DNA of 48,494 bases from CAMCYM01 sp964405405 (GTDB lineage: Bacteria; Bacteroidota; Bacteroidia; Flavobacteriales_D; Sanyastnellaceae): contig CAYONT010000011.1 of the NCBI GenBank assembly GCA_964405405.1, forward strand, positions 1 to 48,494. The letters are read 5' to 3'. The first letter of the stretch is position 1; each line of letters begins with the position of its first letter. Position numbers and translations under genes: made by a program. The notes below the pieces were generated by a model. It saw only the letters and a program-made list of their open reading frames with translations, had not been told where the DNA came from and did no database searches. Of this stretch, positions 40,770 through 48,494 are shown piece after piece.

Positions 40770-40842
40770 TTTGGCCTAAAAAATTTTGATGCCGGGCCGC
40801 GGCCGGGGTGGAAAAGCGGTGGTGTTGCGGGATATTTGAAGG

Positions 40843-41469
40843 GTGAATTATTTGGCGCACTTGGTGTTGGGCGGGCTGGAGCCGGAGCGGGCCCTGGGCA
40901 ATTTTGTGGGCGATGCGGTGAAGGGTTCGGCTTGGAGGTCGTACCCTGAACGGGTGCAGGAGGGAATCAGGTTGCACCGGCGGATTGATGCGCTGGCAGA
41001 TGCGCATCCGGCAGCGCAGGCTACGCGGGGGGATTTGCGGCCACGTCTGGGACGGTGGTCGGGGGTGGCGCTGGATTTGATGCACGACCATTTCTTGGCG
41101 AAGGATTTCGATCGGGTGACAGGTCATCCGGGCGGATTGCATGCCTTTGTGGAGGAGGCGCACGGGGTTTTGTTGGCACAACGGCACCGCATGCCCGAAC
41201 GGAGCCGGGGGTTTTTGGATGCCATGGTGGAGCAGGATTGGTTGCGGGGATACGCGGACCGGGAGGTCATGCGGGACGTGTGCCGTGCCATGGATCGTCG
41301 GGTTTCGGTGCGGATGGGGGTGAAGTCCAATCTTGAAGAAATGTGGGAGGTATGGGAGGGACATGCGTCCCCGGCGGTCTGGGAGCAGCGGTTTTTGGGG
41401 TGTTGGGGAGATTTGCGGGTGCGGTTGGCCGAGGAAGAAGGGAGGGGTTTTTCCTTGTCGGGGGAGTGA
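40843..41469 (+). CDS. Acyl-carrier-protein phosphodiesterase-like (AcpH family)
   Basis: A 208-residue protein starting with GTG, where the translation reads MNYLAHLVLGG, the characteristic AcpH beginning. GNFVGDAVKG, GIRLHRRIDALADAHP, DLMHDHFLA and the later helices match the HD-like phosphodiesterase family that removes 4'-phosphopantetheine from acyl carrier protein. Its physiological role is uncertain in many bacteria. The next gene starts 14 bp after its stop. Confidence 0.82.
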   Translation: MNYLAHLVLGGLEPERALGNFVGDAVKGSAWRSYPERVQEGIRLHRRIDALADAHPAAQATRGDLRPRLGRWSGVALDLMHDHFLAKDFDRVTGHPGGLHAFVEEAHGVLLAQRHRMPERSRGFLDAMVEQDWLRGYADREVMRDVCRAMDRRVSVRMGVKSNLEEMWEVWEGHASPAVWEQRFLGCWGDLRVRLAEEEGRGFSLSGE

Positions 41470-41471
41470 TG

Positions 41472-41479
41472 TACCTTCG
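41472..41479 (+). promoter_or_regulatory. -7 box for the DUF4290 gene
   Basis: TACCTTCG (one mismatch from TAnnTTTG) is followed by CGGC and the ATG at 41484, predicting a leaderless message. Confidence 0.45.
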
Positions 41480-41483
41480 CGGC

Positions 41484-42107
41484 ATGTCGGATTTGACCTA
41501 CAACAGCGTTCGGGAGGAGTTGGCGATTCCAGAGTATGGTCGGGCGGTGCACCTCATGGTTGCGCATGCTCTGGGACTCGCGGACCGGGAGGAGCGCACG
41601 CGGTGTGCCGAGGCCATCGTGAGCATCATGGGATCGGTGGCTCCTCAAGAGGGGACACCCGAGGAGGTGAAGAAGCGGCTTTGGGGGCATTTGGCAGTGA
41701 TTTCGGGTTATGCACTGGACGTGGACAGTCCCTTTCCTATGCCTTCACGGGACAGTCGCTTGGAGGCGCCAGCGCGGCTTCAGTACCCCGGGGAGACTTC
41801 GCGTTTGGGGCATTACGGTGCGTTGACGCGGAAATTGGTGGAGCAGGCGCGCGTGCATGAGCCTGGACCCGAAAAGGATGCCTTGGTTTTGTCCATTGCG
41901 AATCTGTTGAAGCGGCATTTCCTGACTTGGAACCGGCCCACGGTGGAGGATGCTTTCATCGCCCAGCAGTTGCACGAATTGTCGGGAGGGGCGCTGCAGT
42001 TGCCGGAAGGGACGGAGTTGGCCCAAACAGCAGAAATCCTGCGCACCATGCGCAAAACCAGTGATGCACTGGAGCGGCAACGCTCTGGAAAGAAGAAGAA
42101 CCGCTGA
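41484..42107 (+). CDS. DUF4290-family protein
   Basis: A 207-residue protein characteristic of Bacteroidota. The N-terminus LTYNSVREELAIPEYGRAVH and the segment RTRCAEAIVSIMGSVAP match DUF4290; the C-terminal helical part ends with a Lys/Arg-rich tail (RQRSGKKKNR). No catalytic motif is apparent. It is 28 bp upstream of murA, a frequent neighbour from memory. The start at 41484 is preferred over 41469 because of the -7 box placement and the family N-terminus. Confidence 0.8.
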   Translation: MSDLTYNSVREELAIPEYGRAVHLMVAHALGLADREERTRCAEAIVSIMGSVAPQEGTPEEVKKRLWGHLAVISGYALDVDSPFPMPSRDSRLEAPARLQYPGETSRLGHYGALTRKLVEQARVHEPGPEKDALVLSIANLLKRHFLTWNRPTVEDAFIAQQLHELSGGALQLPEGTELAQTAEILRTMRKTSDALERQRSGKKKNR

Positions 42108-42135
42108 ATTTTTCACCCCTGATTCCCATCCAGCC

Positions 42136-43446
42136 ATGTCGAGTTTTTTGATCGAAGGCGGTCACGCCTTGCGCGGAACGCTGGTGCCCCAAGGTGCCAA
42201 AAACGAAGCGCTGCAGATCCTGTGTGCGGTGTTGCTCACGGCCGAGCCAGTGACCATCTCGAACTTGCCGGACATCGTGGATGTCAACAAGTTGATCGAC
42301 CTGCTGGCAGAAATGGGAGTGAAGACCCAGCGGAAAGGTGCAGGAACTTGGGTGTTCCAGGCGGATGATGTGGATCTGGACTTTCTGCAGAGCGAGGCCT
42401 TCCGGACCAAGGGAAGTGCGTTGCGGGGATCGATCATGGTGCTCGGTCCGATGTTGGCGAGGTTTGGGGTGGGGGCCATTCCACGTCCGGGCGGAGACAA
42501 AATCGGCCGGCGTCGGTTGGATACGCATTTCCTGGGGTTTGAGGCCTTGGGTGCCCAATTCGATTACGAGGCACAGACGGGATTTTTCCGGGCCTCGGCA
42601 CCGGGGGGATTGCGGGGGACGTACATGTTGCTGGACGAAGCTTCGGTCACGGGAACCGCGAATTTGGTCATGGCTGCGGCGTTGGCCGAGGGGACGACGA
42701 CGCTTTACAATGCGGCTTGTGAGCCTTACCTCCAGCAGCTATGTCACATGATCAACCGCATGGGGGGCAACATCTCCGGAATCGGTTCCAACATGTTGAC
42801 CATTGAGGGCGTTTCGAGGTTGGGGGGCACGGAACACCGTTGCTTGCCGGACATGATTGAGATTGGGAGTTTCATCGGTTTGGCCGCCATGACGCGGAGC
42901 GAAATCACCATTCAAAACGTGGGATACCCGCACCTCGGCATCATCCCCAGGACCTTTGAACGGCTGGGCATTCAGATGGAGTTGCAGGGAGACGATTTGT
43001 TCATTCCCGCCCAGGATCATTACGAAATCGATACGTTCATCGATGGTTCGATTCTCACGGTGTCTGACGCTCCCTGGCCCGGATTTACCCCGGACTTGTT
43101 GTCGATCGTGTTGGTGACGGCAACCCAGGCCCGGGGCAGCGTGCTCATTCACCAAAAGATGTTCGAGAGCCGGTTGTTTTTTGTGGACAAGCTCATCGAC
43201 ATGGGGGCCCAAATCATCCTCTGTGATCCCCACCGGGCCACGGTCATCGGGCTGGACCGGAAGAGTCCCTTGCGCGGCGTACAAATGACCTCTCCCGACA
43301 TCCGTGCCGGGGTCTCTTTGCTGATTGCGGCCTTGTCTGCAGAGGGGCAATCGGTCATCCACAACATCCACCAGATCGACCGGGGCTACCAGGATATCGA
43401 GCAGCGGCTCAAGTCGGTGGGTGCACACATTGAACGCGTTGCTTGA
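42136..43446 (+). CDS. murA: UDP-N-acetylglucosamine 1-carboxyvinyltransferase with Asp at the catalytic Cys position
   Basis: A 436-residue enzyme for the first committed step of peptidoglycan synthesis, transferring enolpyruvate from PEP to UDP-GlcNAc. LVPQGAKNEALQILCAVLL (~16-34), RGSIMVLGPMLARFGVG (~98-113) and MTSPDIRAGVSLLIAALSA near the C-terminus are family hallmarks. The catalytic loop reads RPGGDKIGRRRLDTHF, with Asp121 (codon 42496-42498) where E. coli has Cys115. Asp variants are known to be active and insensitive to fosfomycin. The gene lies 28 bp after the DUF4290 gene. Confidence 0.95.
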   Translation: MSSFLIEGGHALRGTLVPQGAKNEALQILCAVLLTAEPVTISNLPDIVDVNKLIDLLAEMGVKTQRKGAGTWVFQADDVDLDFLQSEAFRTKGSALRGSIMVLGPMLARFGVGAIPRPGGDKIGRRRLDTHFLGFEALGAQFDYEAQTGFFRASAPGGLRGTYMLLDEASVTGTANLVMAAALAEGTTTLYNAACEPYLQQLCHMINRMGGNISGIGSNMLTIEGVSRLGGTEHRCLPDMIEIGSFIGLAAMTRSEITIQNVGYPHLGIIPRTFERLGIQMELQGDDLFIPAQDHYEIDTFIDGSILTVSDAPWPGFTPDLLSIVLVTATQARGSVLIHQKMFESRLFFVDKLIDMGAQIILCDPHRATVIGLDRKSPLRGVQMTSPDIRAGVSLLIAALSAEGQSVIHNIHQIDRGYQDIEQRLKSVGAHIERVA

Positions 43447-43451
43447 TTTCG

Positions 43452-43460
43452 TATCTTTCG
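43452..43460 (+). promoter_or_regulatory. -7-like box for the TlpA-like gene
   Basis: TATCTTTCG lies directly after the murA stop and is followed by CATC and the ATG at 43465. It differs from TAnnTTTG by one extra base; a leaderless start is predicted. Confidence 0.4.
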
Positions 43461-43464
43461 CATC

Positions 43465-44061
43465 ATGACGAAATTCGCTTGGATGGGTTGCGCCCTGGTG
43501 GCCACAGCGGCACTGGGATGGTGGGGTTGGGAGGTGCGGGGTAACGAATCGAACGCAGGCGTCTCTGCGGCATGGGAACAGTCGGGGCCCGTGGTTCCGA
43601 CTGGGAAGGTGGGGACAAACGTGGGCGATACCGCTCCGGAAATTGCCCTGTCGAACCCGGCGGGGAAGGTGATGCGGCTGAGTGAGTTGCGGGGCAAAGT
43701 GGTGCTCGTGGACTTTTGGGCTTCCTGGTGTGGACCTTGCCGCCGGGAAAATCCCAACGTGGTGCAGGCTTACAACAAATACAAGAAGGCCACTTTCAAG
43801 ACGGCTTCCGGATTCGAAGTGTACAGTGTGTCCCTGGACAGTGACGTGGCGCGTTGGCAGGATGCCATCAAGCAGGATGGGTTGTCCTGGAAGTGGCATG
43901 TTTCTGATTTGAAGCGTTGGGATTGTGAGGCGGCGGCTTTGTACGGCGTGAGCTCCATCCCAATGAGTTTCCTCATCGACGAGAAGGGGGTGATTGTGGC
44001 AAAGAATTTGCGGGGGTTGGATTTGCACCGACAGATTGACCGCTTTGTGGCCAAACTCTGA
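43465..44061 (+). CDS. TlpA/ResA-like thioredoxin-domain protein
   Basis: A 198-residue protein anchored by an N-terminal hydrophobic segment (CALVATAALGWWGW) and exporting a thioredoxin domain to the periplasm. VGDTAPEIALSNPAGK opens the AhpC/TSA-Redoxin-type fold; the active site is FWASWCGPCRREN (Cys89, Cys92), and the cis-Pro lies in VSSIPMSFLIDEKG. It probably keeps periplasmic or cytochrome-related thiols reduced. It has its own -7-like element. Confidence 0.9.
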   Translation: MTKFAWMGCALVATAALGWWGWEVRGNESNAGVSAAWEQSGPVVPTGKVGTNVGDTAPEIALSNPAGKVMRLSELRGKVVLVDFWASWCGPCRRENPNVVQAYNKYKKATFKTASGFEVYSVSLDSDVARWQDAIKQDGLSWKWHVSDLKRWDCEAAALYGVSSIPMSFLIDEKGVIVAKNLRGLDLHRQIDRFVAKL

Positions 44062-44154
44062 CGTCACACCGACCATCAACTGACAGGATGTCGCAAGGAC
44101 GGGTTCTTGCCCTGCGTGGCAGGCACTTTGTACACGCCTGCGAAAACAGAACCC

Positions 44155-44697
44155 ATGCATTCATTTCCCCACCCCGATACCGATCCTGAAGTGAACGAAA
44201 CCGCGGCCACGGAGGCCTCGGATGCCACGGAGCCTGTGGCGGAGGCGACAGAGGCTACGCACGAATCGGCACCCGCCATCGACTGGGAAGACCGGTATCT
44301 TCGGCTGTACGCAGAGTTTGATAATTACCGCAAGCGCCAAGCCAGGGAGGCTTTGGAGCGGGCTGCCCAGGGTGCGCAGGAGGTGGCAGTAGCTCTGTTG
44401 CCTGTCTTGGATGACTTGGACCGTGCGCTTTCACAGGACACGGAAAATCTGCAGGATGTCTCGGTCTTTTTGGAGGGTCAACAACTCATTCACAACAAAT
44501 TGCAGCAGTCGCTGACGCGGGTTGGACTTGAGCCCATTGCCACCTCGGCAGGGGATGTATTTGATACAGACATTCACGAAGCCATCACCTTGGTCCCCCA
44601 TCCGGAGTTTGCCGGGAAGGTGGTGGAGGTTCTGGTGCCCGGCTATCGGATGCGGGGCAAGGTGGTTCGTTTTTCCCAAGTGGTGGTTGGCCAATAA
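44155..44697 (+). CDS. grpE: Nucleotide exchange factor GrpE
   Basis: A 180-residue GrpE. The N-terminal ~45 residues are acidic and Ala/Thr-rich (TEASDATEPVAEATEATHES), followed by the coiled-coil WEDRYLRLYAEFDNYRKRQ and the head domain with VGLEPIATSAGDVFDTDIHEAI and VLVPGYRMRGKVVRFSQVVV. It releases ADP from DnaK. dnaJ begins 6 bp after the stop. No CIRCE-type inverted repeat was found upstream. Confidence 0.95.
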   Translation: MHSFPHPDTDPEVNETAATEASDATEPVAEATEATHESAPAIDWEDRYLRLYAEFDNYRKRQAREALERAAQGAQEVAVALLPVLDDLDRALSQDTENLQDVSVFLEGQQLIHNKLQQSLTRVGLEPIATSAGDVFDTDIHEAITLVPHPEFAGKVVEVLVPGYRMRGKVVRFSQVVVGQ

Positions 44698-44703
44698 TAC
44701 CTC

Positions 44704-45822
44704 ATGGCAAAGCGCGATTATTACGAGGTACTGGGGGTCGACCGGAAGGCAGACGAGGGGGAGATCAAGAAGGCCTACCGGAAATTGGCCTTGAAGTTTC
44801 ACCCAGACAAAAATCCGGGGGACAAGGCCGCGGAGGAGAAGTTCAAAGAAGCGGCAGAGGCGTATGAGGTGCTCAGTGACAGCACGAAGCGCGCCCAATA
44901 TGATCGGTTCGGTCACGACGGCGTGCGGGGCGCTGCTGGGGGCGGCGCGGGCTTCGGGGGCATGAACATGGAGGACATTTTCTCGCAGTTCGGGGACATG
45001 TTCGGCGGTGGATTTGGCGGGGGGGCCGCCGGCGGAGGTGGGCGGAAGCGGCGACTCAAGGGCTCGAACCTGCGCATCAAGGTCAAGTTGACCCTGGAGG
45101 AGATTGCAGAGGGCGTGGAGAAGCGTGTGAAGTTGTTCCGTTTGGTCCGTGCGGAGGGTGCGGAGTTTTCCGAATGCCAGACTTGTGGGGGTACGGGGCA
45201 GGTGCGCCGGGTGACGAACACGATTTTAGGCCAAATGCAAACAGCCGCAACCTGCAATGCCTGCCAGGGCAGCGGACAGCGGCTCACCAAGCGCCCTGCG
45301 GGCTCCGACGAGATGGGGCTTGTGCGCCAAGAGGTGGTGGTTCCCATTCGGGTGCCTGCAGGTGTGGAAGACGGCATGCAGTTGAATGTGGCCGGCGAGG
45401 GCAACGATGCTCCCATGGATGGGGTTCCGGGCGATTTGCAGGTCATCATTGAGGAGGTCCCGCACGCGCAGCTGCAGCGCAATGGTCAGAACCTGCATTT
45501 CGATTTGTATGTAAACTTCGTCGATGCCGCGCTGGGAGCGGAGGCGGAGGTGCCGTTGGTCAAGGGGAAGGCAAAGATCAAATTGGACCCGGGGACGCAG
45601 AGCGGGAAAATTGTCCGGCTGCGGGGCAAAGGGTTGCCTTCTGTTCAACAGTACGGCACGGGAGATTTGTTGGTGAACATCAATGTTTGGACTCCGCAGA
45701 AACTCTCGTCAGAAGAACGCGAACTGCTTCAAAAGTTGCGTACTTCGCCCAACTTTGAACCGGATCAGAACCACAAGGAACGGGGGTTCTTCGACAAGGT
45801 CAGGGACATGTTCTCCTCGTAA
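44704..45822 (+). CDS. dnaJ: Chaperone DnaJ with a reduced zinc domain
   Basis: A 372-residue Hsp40. The J-domain (~4-70) has HPD at 33-35, followed by a Gly/Phe-rich linker (~72-115). Only four Cys occur: Cys158/161 (CQTCGGTG) and Cys184/187 (CNACQGSG). Normal DnaJ has four CxxCxGxG motifs. The linker between the two remaining ones (VRRVTNTILGQMQTAATC) corresponds to that between motifs 2 and 3, so zinc centre II is kept, while motifs 1 and 4 (centre I) are absent; the corresponding segments read LVRAEGAEF and RPAGSDEMG. The C-terminal substrate domains (VPIRVPAGVEDGMQLNVAGEG, VNINVWTPQKLSSEERELL) are normal. It follows grpE by 6 bp. Confidence 0.95.
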   Translation: MAKRDYYEVLGVDRKADEGEIKKAYRKLALKFHPDKNPGDKAAEEKFKEAAEAYEVLSDSTKRAQYDRFGHDGVRGAAGGGAGFGGMNMEDIFSQFGDMFGGGFGGGAAGGGGRKRRLKGSNLRIKVKLTLEEIAEGVEKRVKLFRLVRAEGAEFSECQTCGGTGQVRRVTNTILGQMQTAATCNACQGSGQRLTKRPAGSDEMGLVRQEVVVPIRVPAGVEDGMQLNVAGEGNDAPMDGVPGDLQVIIEEVPHAQLQRNGQNLHFDLYVNFVDAALGAEAEVPLVKGKAKIKLDPGTQSGKIVRLRGKGLPSVQQYGTGDLLVNINVWTPQKLSSEERELLQKLRTSPNFEPDQNHKERGFFDKVRDMFSS

Positions 45823-45861
45823 TTTTTCCGAGGCGTCCGCGTCTCATTCCTTCTTGCAACG

Positions 45862-46806
45862 ATGGCACAGCAACTGGCAGTAGAGATTCGCAACGTAGTC
45901 AAGGAGTACGGCGGACACCGCGCGTTGAAGGGGGTTTCCCTGGAGGTGACGGAGGGGAGCGTCTTCGGATTGCTCGGCCCCAATGGTGCAGGCAAAACGA
46001 CCCTGATTCGAATGCTCACCGGCATCACGGCTCCTGACCAGGGGACGATCGGGTTCTTCGGGGTCCCTTGGACCCGGGACCACATCCGTTCGGTGGGTTA
46101 CTTGCCCGAAGAACGAGGGTTGTACAAGTCGATGCGGGTAGGAGAACAATCGCTCTATCTCGCCCGGCTCAGAGGGCTTTCCCGTTCGGAGGCGGAGGTC
46201 CGGCTTCGTACATGGTTCGAGCGGCTGGAGGTGGATGGCTGGTGGAACCGAGAGGTGGCCGATTTGAGCAAGGGCATGGCCCAGAAGATTCAGTTCATCG
46301 CAGCGGTGGTGCATCAGCCTCGCTTGCTCATACTAGACGAGCCGCTCAGCGGGTTTGACCCCATCAATGCCCAGCGCATTCGAGAGGCCATCCTGGCCAT
46401 TCGCAAGGACTGGGGCACGACGGTCCTGTTGTCCACGCACGACATGGGGAGTGTGGAGGAGTTGTGCGATGCGGTGGCTTTGCTCCACCACGGTGAGGTC
46501 CTGTTGAGCGGACCGGTCCATACGCTCCGTGAACGGGCACGGGATGGCCGCATTGCAGTCCGGTACCGAGGCAATGCGATCGGTTTTGCGGATGCCATCG
46601 GAGCAACGGCGCAGCTGCTTTCCTCCCAGTTGGAGGAGGATCCTCATTTCCAACAGGCGGTGGTGCAGTTGGCCCCCGGTATGGAGTTGCCCGACTGGAT
46701 TCGCCAAGTTTCCCGTTCCGTGGATCTCTGGTCGGTCGCACCCCATGTGACCACGATGCGGGACATCTTCATACACGCGGTGCAGCACCTTCCTTCTCAA
46801 GCATGA
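45862..46806 (+). CDS. ABC-2-type transporter ATP-binding protein (NatA-like)
   Basis: A 314-residue ATPase. Walker A GLLGPNGAGKTTLIRML (~37-53), VGYLPEERGLYKSM (Q-loop region), signature LSKGMAQKIQF, Walker B LLILDEPLSGFD and switch LLSTHDMGSVE are all intact. The family, with the PEERGLY sequence, matches NatA of Na+ or ABC-2 exporters. Its stop overlaps the permease ATG by four bases. Confidence 0.92.
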   Translation: MAQQLAVEIRNVVKEYGGHRALKGVSLEVTEGSVFGLLGPNGAGKTTLIRMLTGITAPDQGTIGFFGVPWTRDHIRSVGYLPEERGLYKSMRVGEQSLYLARLRGLSRSEAEVRLRTWFERLEVDGWWNREVADLSKGMAQKIQFIAAVVHQPRLLILDEPLSGFDPINAQRIREAILAIRKDWGTTVLLSTHDMGSVEELCDAVALLHHGEVLLSGPVHTLRERARDGRIAVRYRGNAIGFADAIGATAQLLSSQLEEDPHFQQAVVQLAPGMELPDWIRQVSRSVDLWSVAPHVTTMRDIFIHAVQHLPSQA

Positions 46807-48131
46807 TCGGCATCATCATTCGCCGCGAATACACGACCCGGGTTCGGCGCCGGGCTTTTTTGCTCGGGACCCTGTTGGGGCCTTTCGTGGTTGCGTTGGT
46901 GATGGGGGCGGCGGTTTGGGCTGGGCTCGAATCGGAGAAGCCAGTCAAGGCCTATGTCGCGGATTTGGGCGGGTTGGTGACGCATTGGGATTCGGTCCGG
47001 AACGCTTGGGTACCCAACTGTCCTGAGTGTTTTCCTGAGCGGCCAGGTTTGGCCTATCGCTTCGGCGAAAAGTCCATGGAAGAGGCTGATTTTCTGGCCT
47101 CTGATTTTGATGTGATGGTGGAGTTTGATGATGCGATTCTCCAACACGGCAAGGGATTGATGTACTACGATGAGGTGCCGTCGCTCACGGCCCAATCGCG
47201 GATGCAGCGGGATTTGTCGGAGGCGATTGAACGGTTTCGGGTGAAGGAGGAGTCGGGTTTGGATTATGCGACGTACAAGCGGCTGAAAACAGATATCGCG
47301 TTGGTGGGGCAGGATGTGGTCACGCGCACCGGAGAGGCAAACGGCCGGGCGGCCATTGGATTTGCTTTCTCGCTGTTGCTCTTTCTCCAAATCACGGTGT
47401 ATGGAATGCATGTGATGCGGGGGGTGGTGGAGGAGAAATCCAATCGCATTGTGGAGGTGATCATCAGCAGTGTGAAGCCGTGGGAGTGGATGGCGGGCAA
47501 GGTCATCGGCATTGGGTTGGTGGGGCTGACGCAAATCGTTGGGTTCGGACTGTTGGGATGGGCGGTGGTGGCTTTGGGGGGTGGGTGGTTGGAGGCATCT
47601 GGGGCCTTGGCTCCCGGGGGGATGATGGGGTTGGAAGAGCCAGCGGTGGGCCTAGATTGGCAGACGTGGTTGGCGGCCCAACCGGAATGGTCGTTCTTGC
47701 TGGATGTCAACTGGGGGCTGATGGTGGCCGCGACGCTGTTTTTTTATGTCGCAGGGTTTGGGTTGTACGCAGCACTTTTTGCGGCGGTGGGCGCGGCGGT
47801 GGAGCAGGAATCGGATGCCCAGTATTTGTTGATGCCGGTCATGGCGCCGCTCATGGCTTCTTATGTGTTGGCTTCCATGGCACTGCAAAATCCGGAAGGT
47901 ACGCTGGCGGTCGTGGGGTCGATGGTGCCGTTCACCGCGCCGGTGATGATGTTGATGCGCTTGCCCGTGGGGGTACCGTTCTGGCAGTTCGGGGTGGCGG
48001 CGGTCGGGACGTTGTTGACCGCTTGGGGCTTGCTGTGGGTGGCCGGACGGATTTACAGAACTGGGTTGTTGATGTATGGGAAGCGGCCCACGCTTCGGGA
48101 GTTGTTCCGGTGGCTGATGTACAAGGGGTGA
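46803..48131 (+). CDS. ABC-2-type permease (NatB-like)
   Basis: A 442-residue membrane protein. One N-terminal helix (LLGTLLGPFVVALVMGAAVW) is followed by a large external loop of ~150 residues, and then five or six helices from ~185 on (AIGFAFSLLLFLQITVYGMH, VVEEKSNRIVEVIISSVKPWEWMAGKVIGIGLVG, broken here for length). The segment VEEKSNRIVEVIIS is diagnostic of NatB-type ABC permeases. It pairs with the preceding ATPase. Its stop overlaps the start of the Ppx/GppA gene by one base. Confidence 0.9.
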   Translation: MIGIIIRREYTTRVRRRAFLLGTLLGPFVVALVMGAAVWAGLESEKPVKAYVADLGGLVTHWDSVRNAWVPNCPECFPERPGLAYRFGEKSMEEADFLASDFDVMVEFDDAILQHGKGLMYYDEVPSLTAQSRMQRDLSEAIERFRVKEESGLDYATYKRLKTDIALVGQDVVTRTGEANGRAAIGFAFSLLLFLQITVYGMHVMRGVVEEKSNRIVEVIISSVKPWEWMAGKVIGIGLVGLTQIVGFGLLGWAVVALGGGWLEASGALAPGGMMGLEEPAVGLDWQTWLAAQPEWSFLLDVNWGLMVAATLFFYVAGFGLYAALFAAVGAAVEQESDAQYLLMPVMAPLMASYVLASMALQNPEGTLAVVGSMVPFTAPVMMLMRLPVGVPFWQFGVAAVGTLLTAWGLLWVAGRIYRTGLLMYGKRPTLRELFRWLMYKG

Positions 48132-48494
48132 TGGTGGAGGGGGTGAGGAGGTCCGGCACGACTGCAGTCATTGACTGTGGGACGAATACGTTCACGATGT
48201 CGGTGGTTTCGTTTCAGGTGGCGCCTTGGGTGGAACGGTTTGCGATGCGGGTGCCGGTGCGTTTGGGTTCGGGCGGGTTCAAGGCCGGGGTGATTCGGCC
48301 GGAACGTTTTGCGCGCGGGGTGGATGCGATGCGGGTGTTGCAGGAGGCGGCGCGGAATTACGGGGTGGAGCGGTTTGTCGCGTTGGGCACGAGCGCGCTG
48401 CGGGATGCCTCGAACCGGGGGGAGTTTTTGGAGGGGGTGGAGCGGGCGACTGGGATTCGGGTGGAGGTGATCGATGGGGGGCAGGAGGCTGCCT
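48131..48494 (+). CDS. Ppx/GppA-family phosphatase, N-terminal part (3' truncated)
   Basis: The gene runs off the window; ~121 residues are visible. TAVIDCGTNTFTMSVV is the phosphate-binding loop of the actin-like exopolyphosphatase/guanosine pentaphosphatase fold, and RFVALGTSALRDASNRGEFLEGV with VEVIDGGQEA follows the same family. The ATG at 48131 overlaps the permease stop (tgATG). Polyphosphate versus pppGpp preference cannot be decided. Confidence 0.9.
   Translation, partial: MVEGVRRSGTTAVIDCGTNTFTMSVVSFQVAPWVERFAMRVPVRLGSGGFKAGVIRPERFARGVDAMRVLQEAARNYGVERFVALGTSALRDASNRGEFLEGVERATGIRVEVIDGGQEAA

Larger units (their letters stand above)
40407..40842. other. Intergenic region with repeats, terminator and tRNA-Gly
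   Basis: No protein gene is supported here. It contains the palindromic array (40451-40590), the tRNA-Gly terminator (40599-40630), tRNA-Gly (40640-40712) and its promoter (40738-40769). An open frame across the array encodes only repeated RRSRAIS-type residues and is rejected. Confidence 0.8.

Noticed and set aside
40373..40789. Protein gene across the palindromic repeats
   Set aside because: It translates into repetitive Arg/Ser-rich sequence derived from the repeats and lies antisense to tRNA-Gly.
44062..44154. CIRCE or other heat-shock operator upstream of grpE
   Set aside because: No TTAGCACTC-type inverted repeat was found in the gap.
42739..44160. 473-residue minus-strand frame
   Set aside because: It spans antisense to murA and the TlpA-like gene; both real genes have conserved motifs, the frame has none.

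Overview
The window is about 48.5 kb of GC-rich DNA (roughly 60% by eye) from a Bacteroidota chromosome, probably a Flavobacteriales-like lineage. The signs are a type IX secretion C-terminal sorting domain, a SusC/CirA-like TonB-dependent receptor with a carboxypeptidase-regulatory-like N-terminus, an ExbB/ExbD/ExbD cluster, a DUF4290 protein, starts without Shine-Dalgarno sequences, and the Bacteroidota -7 promoter element TAnnTTTG. Two runs of exactly 100 N, one flanked by a 55-bp exact duplication, indicate a scaffolded draft or metagenome assembly.

Layout. 1-450 is the 3' end of catalase-peroxidase, followed by a strong terminator. 558-3337 holds a secreted esterase and a polytopic membrane protein. 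3284-7475 (minus) is a surface lipoprotein plus TonB-dependent receptor pair. 7642-13013 (minus) is a TetR-regulated tripartite exporter (ABC, HlyD-like, TolC-like) whose ATPase domain is strongly divergent; a small DMT-type membrane protein is divergent to it. 13622-16273 is an ExbB / unknown membrane protein / ExbD / ExbD operon. 16309-20211 (minus) carries a 2-hydroxyacid dehydrogenase, MgtE, TadA and a glycosyltransferase. 20242-24909 carries TrmB, an alkyltransferase-like protein, Mrp (interrupted by an assembly gap), a NifU-type scaffold, a ferredoxin reductase, a ferredoxin and an LpxH-like hydrolase.

24919-34815 is a surface-polysaccharide locus, nearly all on the minus strand: two FkbM-type methyltransferases (one frameshifted), a fucosyltransferase-like enzyme, a CpsB-type PHP phosphatase, and six nucleotide-sugar enzymes. 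The latter could supply UDP-xylose (Ugd then UXS) and part of a UDP-2,3-diacetamido-glucuronate route (WbpO/TviB-, WbpE- and WbpD-like), plus dTDP-4-keto-6-deoxyglucose. Many of these genes overlap by 1-4 bp and probably form one transcript from a promoter at about 34820.

34870-37742 holds an outer-membrane-like protein, Kdo transferase, tRNA-Leu(UAA) and a RibD-like reductase. 37794-40712 is the most unusual segment: a cyclophilin, an assembly gap in AGTTTGG repeats, two visibly AT-richer genes (a small secreted protein and a DEDDh exonuclease-BRCT protein), an array of five palindromic repeats, and tRNA-Gly(GCC) on the minus strand. 40843-48494 returns to housekeeping genes: AcpH-like, DUF4290, MurA (Asp in place of the catalytic Cys), a TlpA-like thioredoxin, GrpE, DnaJ (only half of the usual zinc-binding cysteines), a NatAB-like ABC exporter, and the start of a Ppx/GppA phosphatase.

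Several genes have a -7 box only 4 nt before the start codon, which predicts leaderless mRNAs. All assignments come from reading the sequence and from remembered family features; no database search was run.
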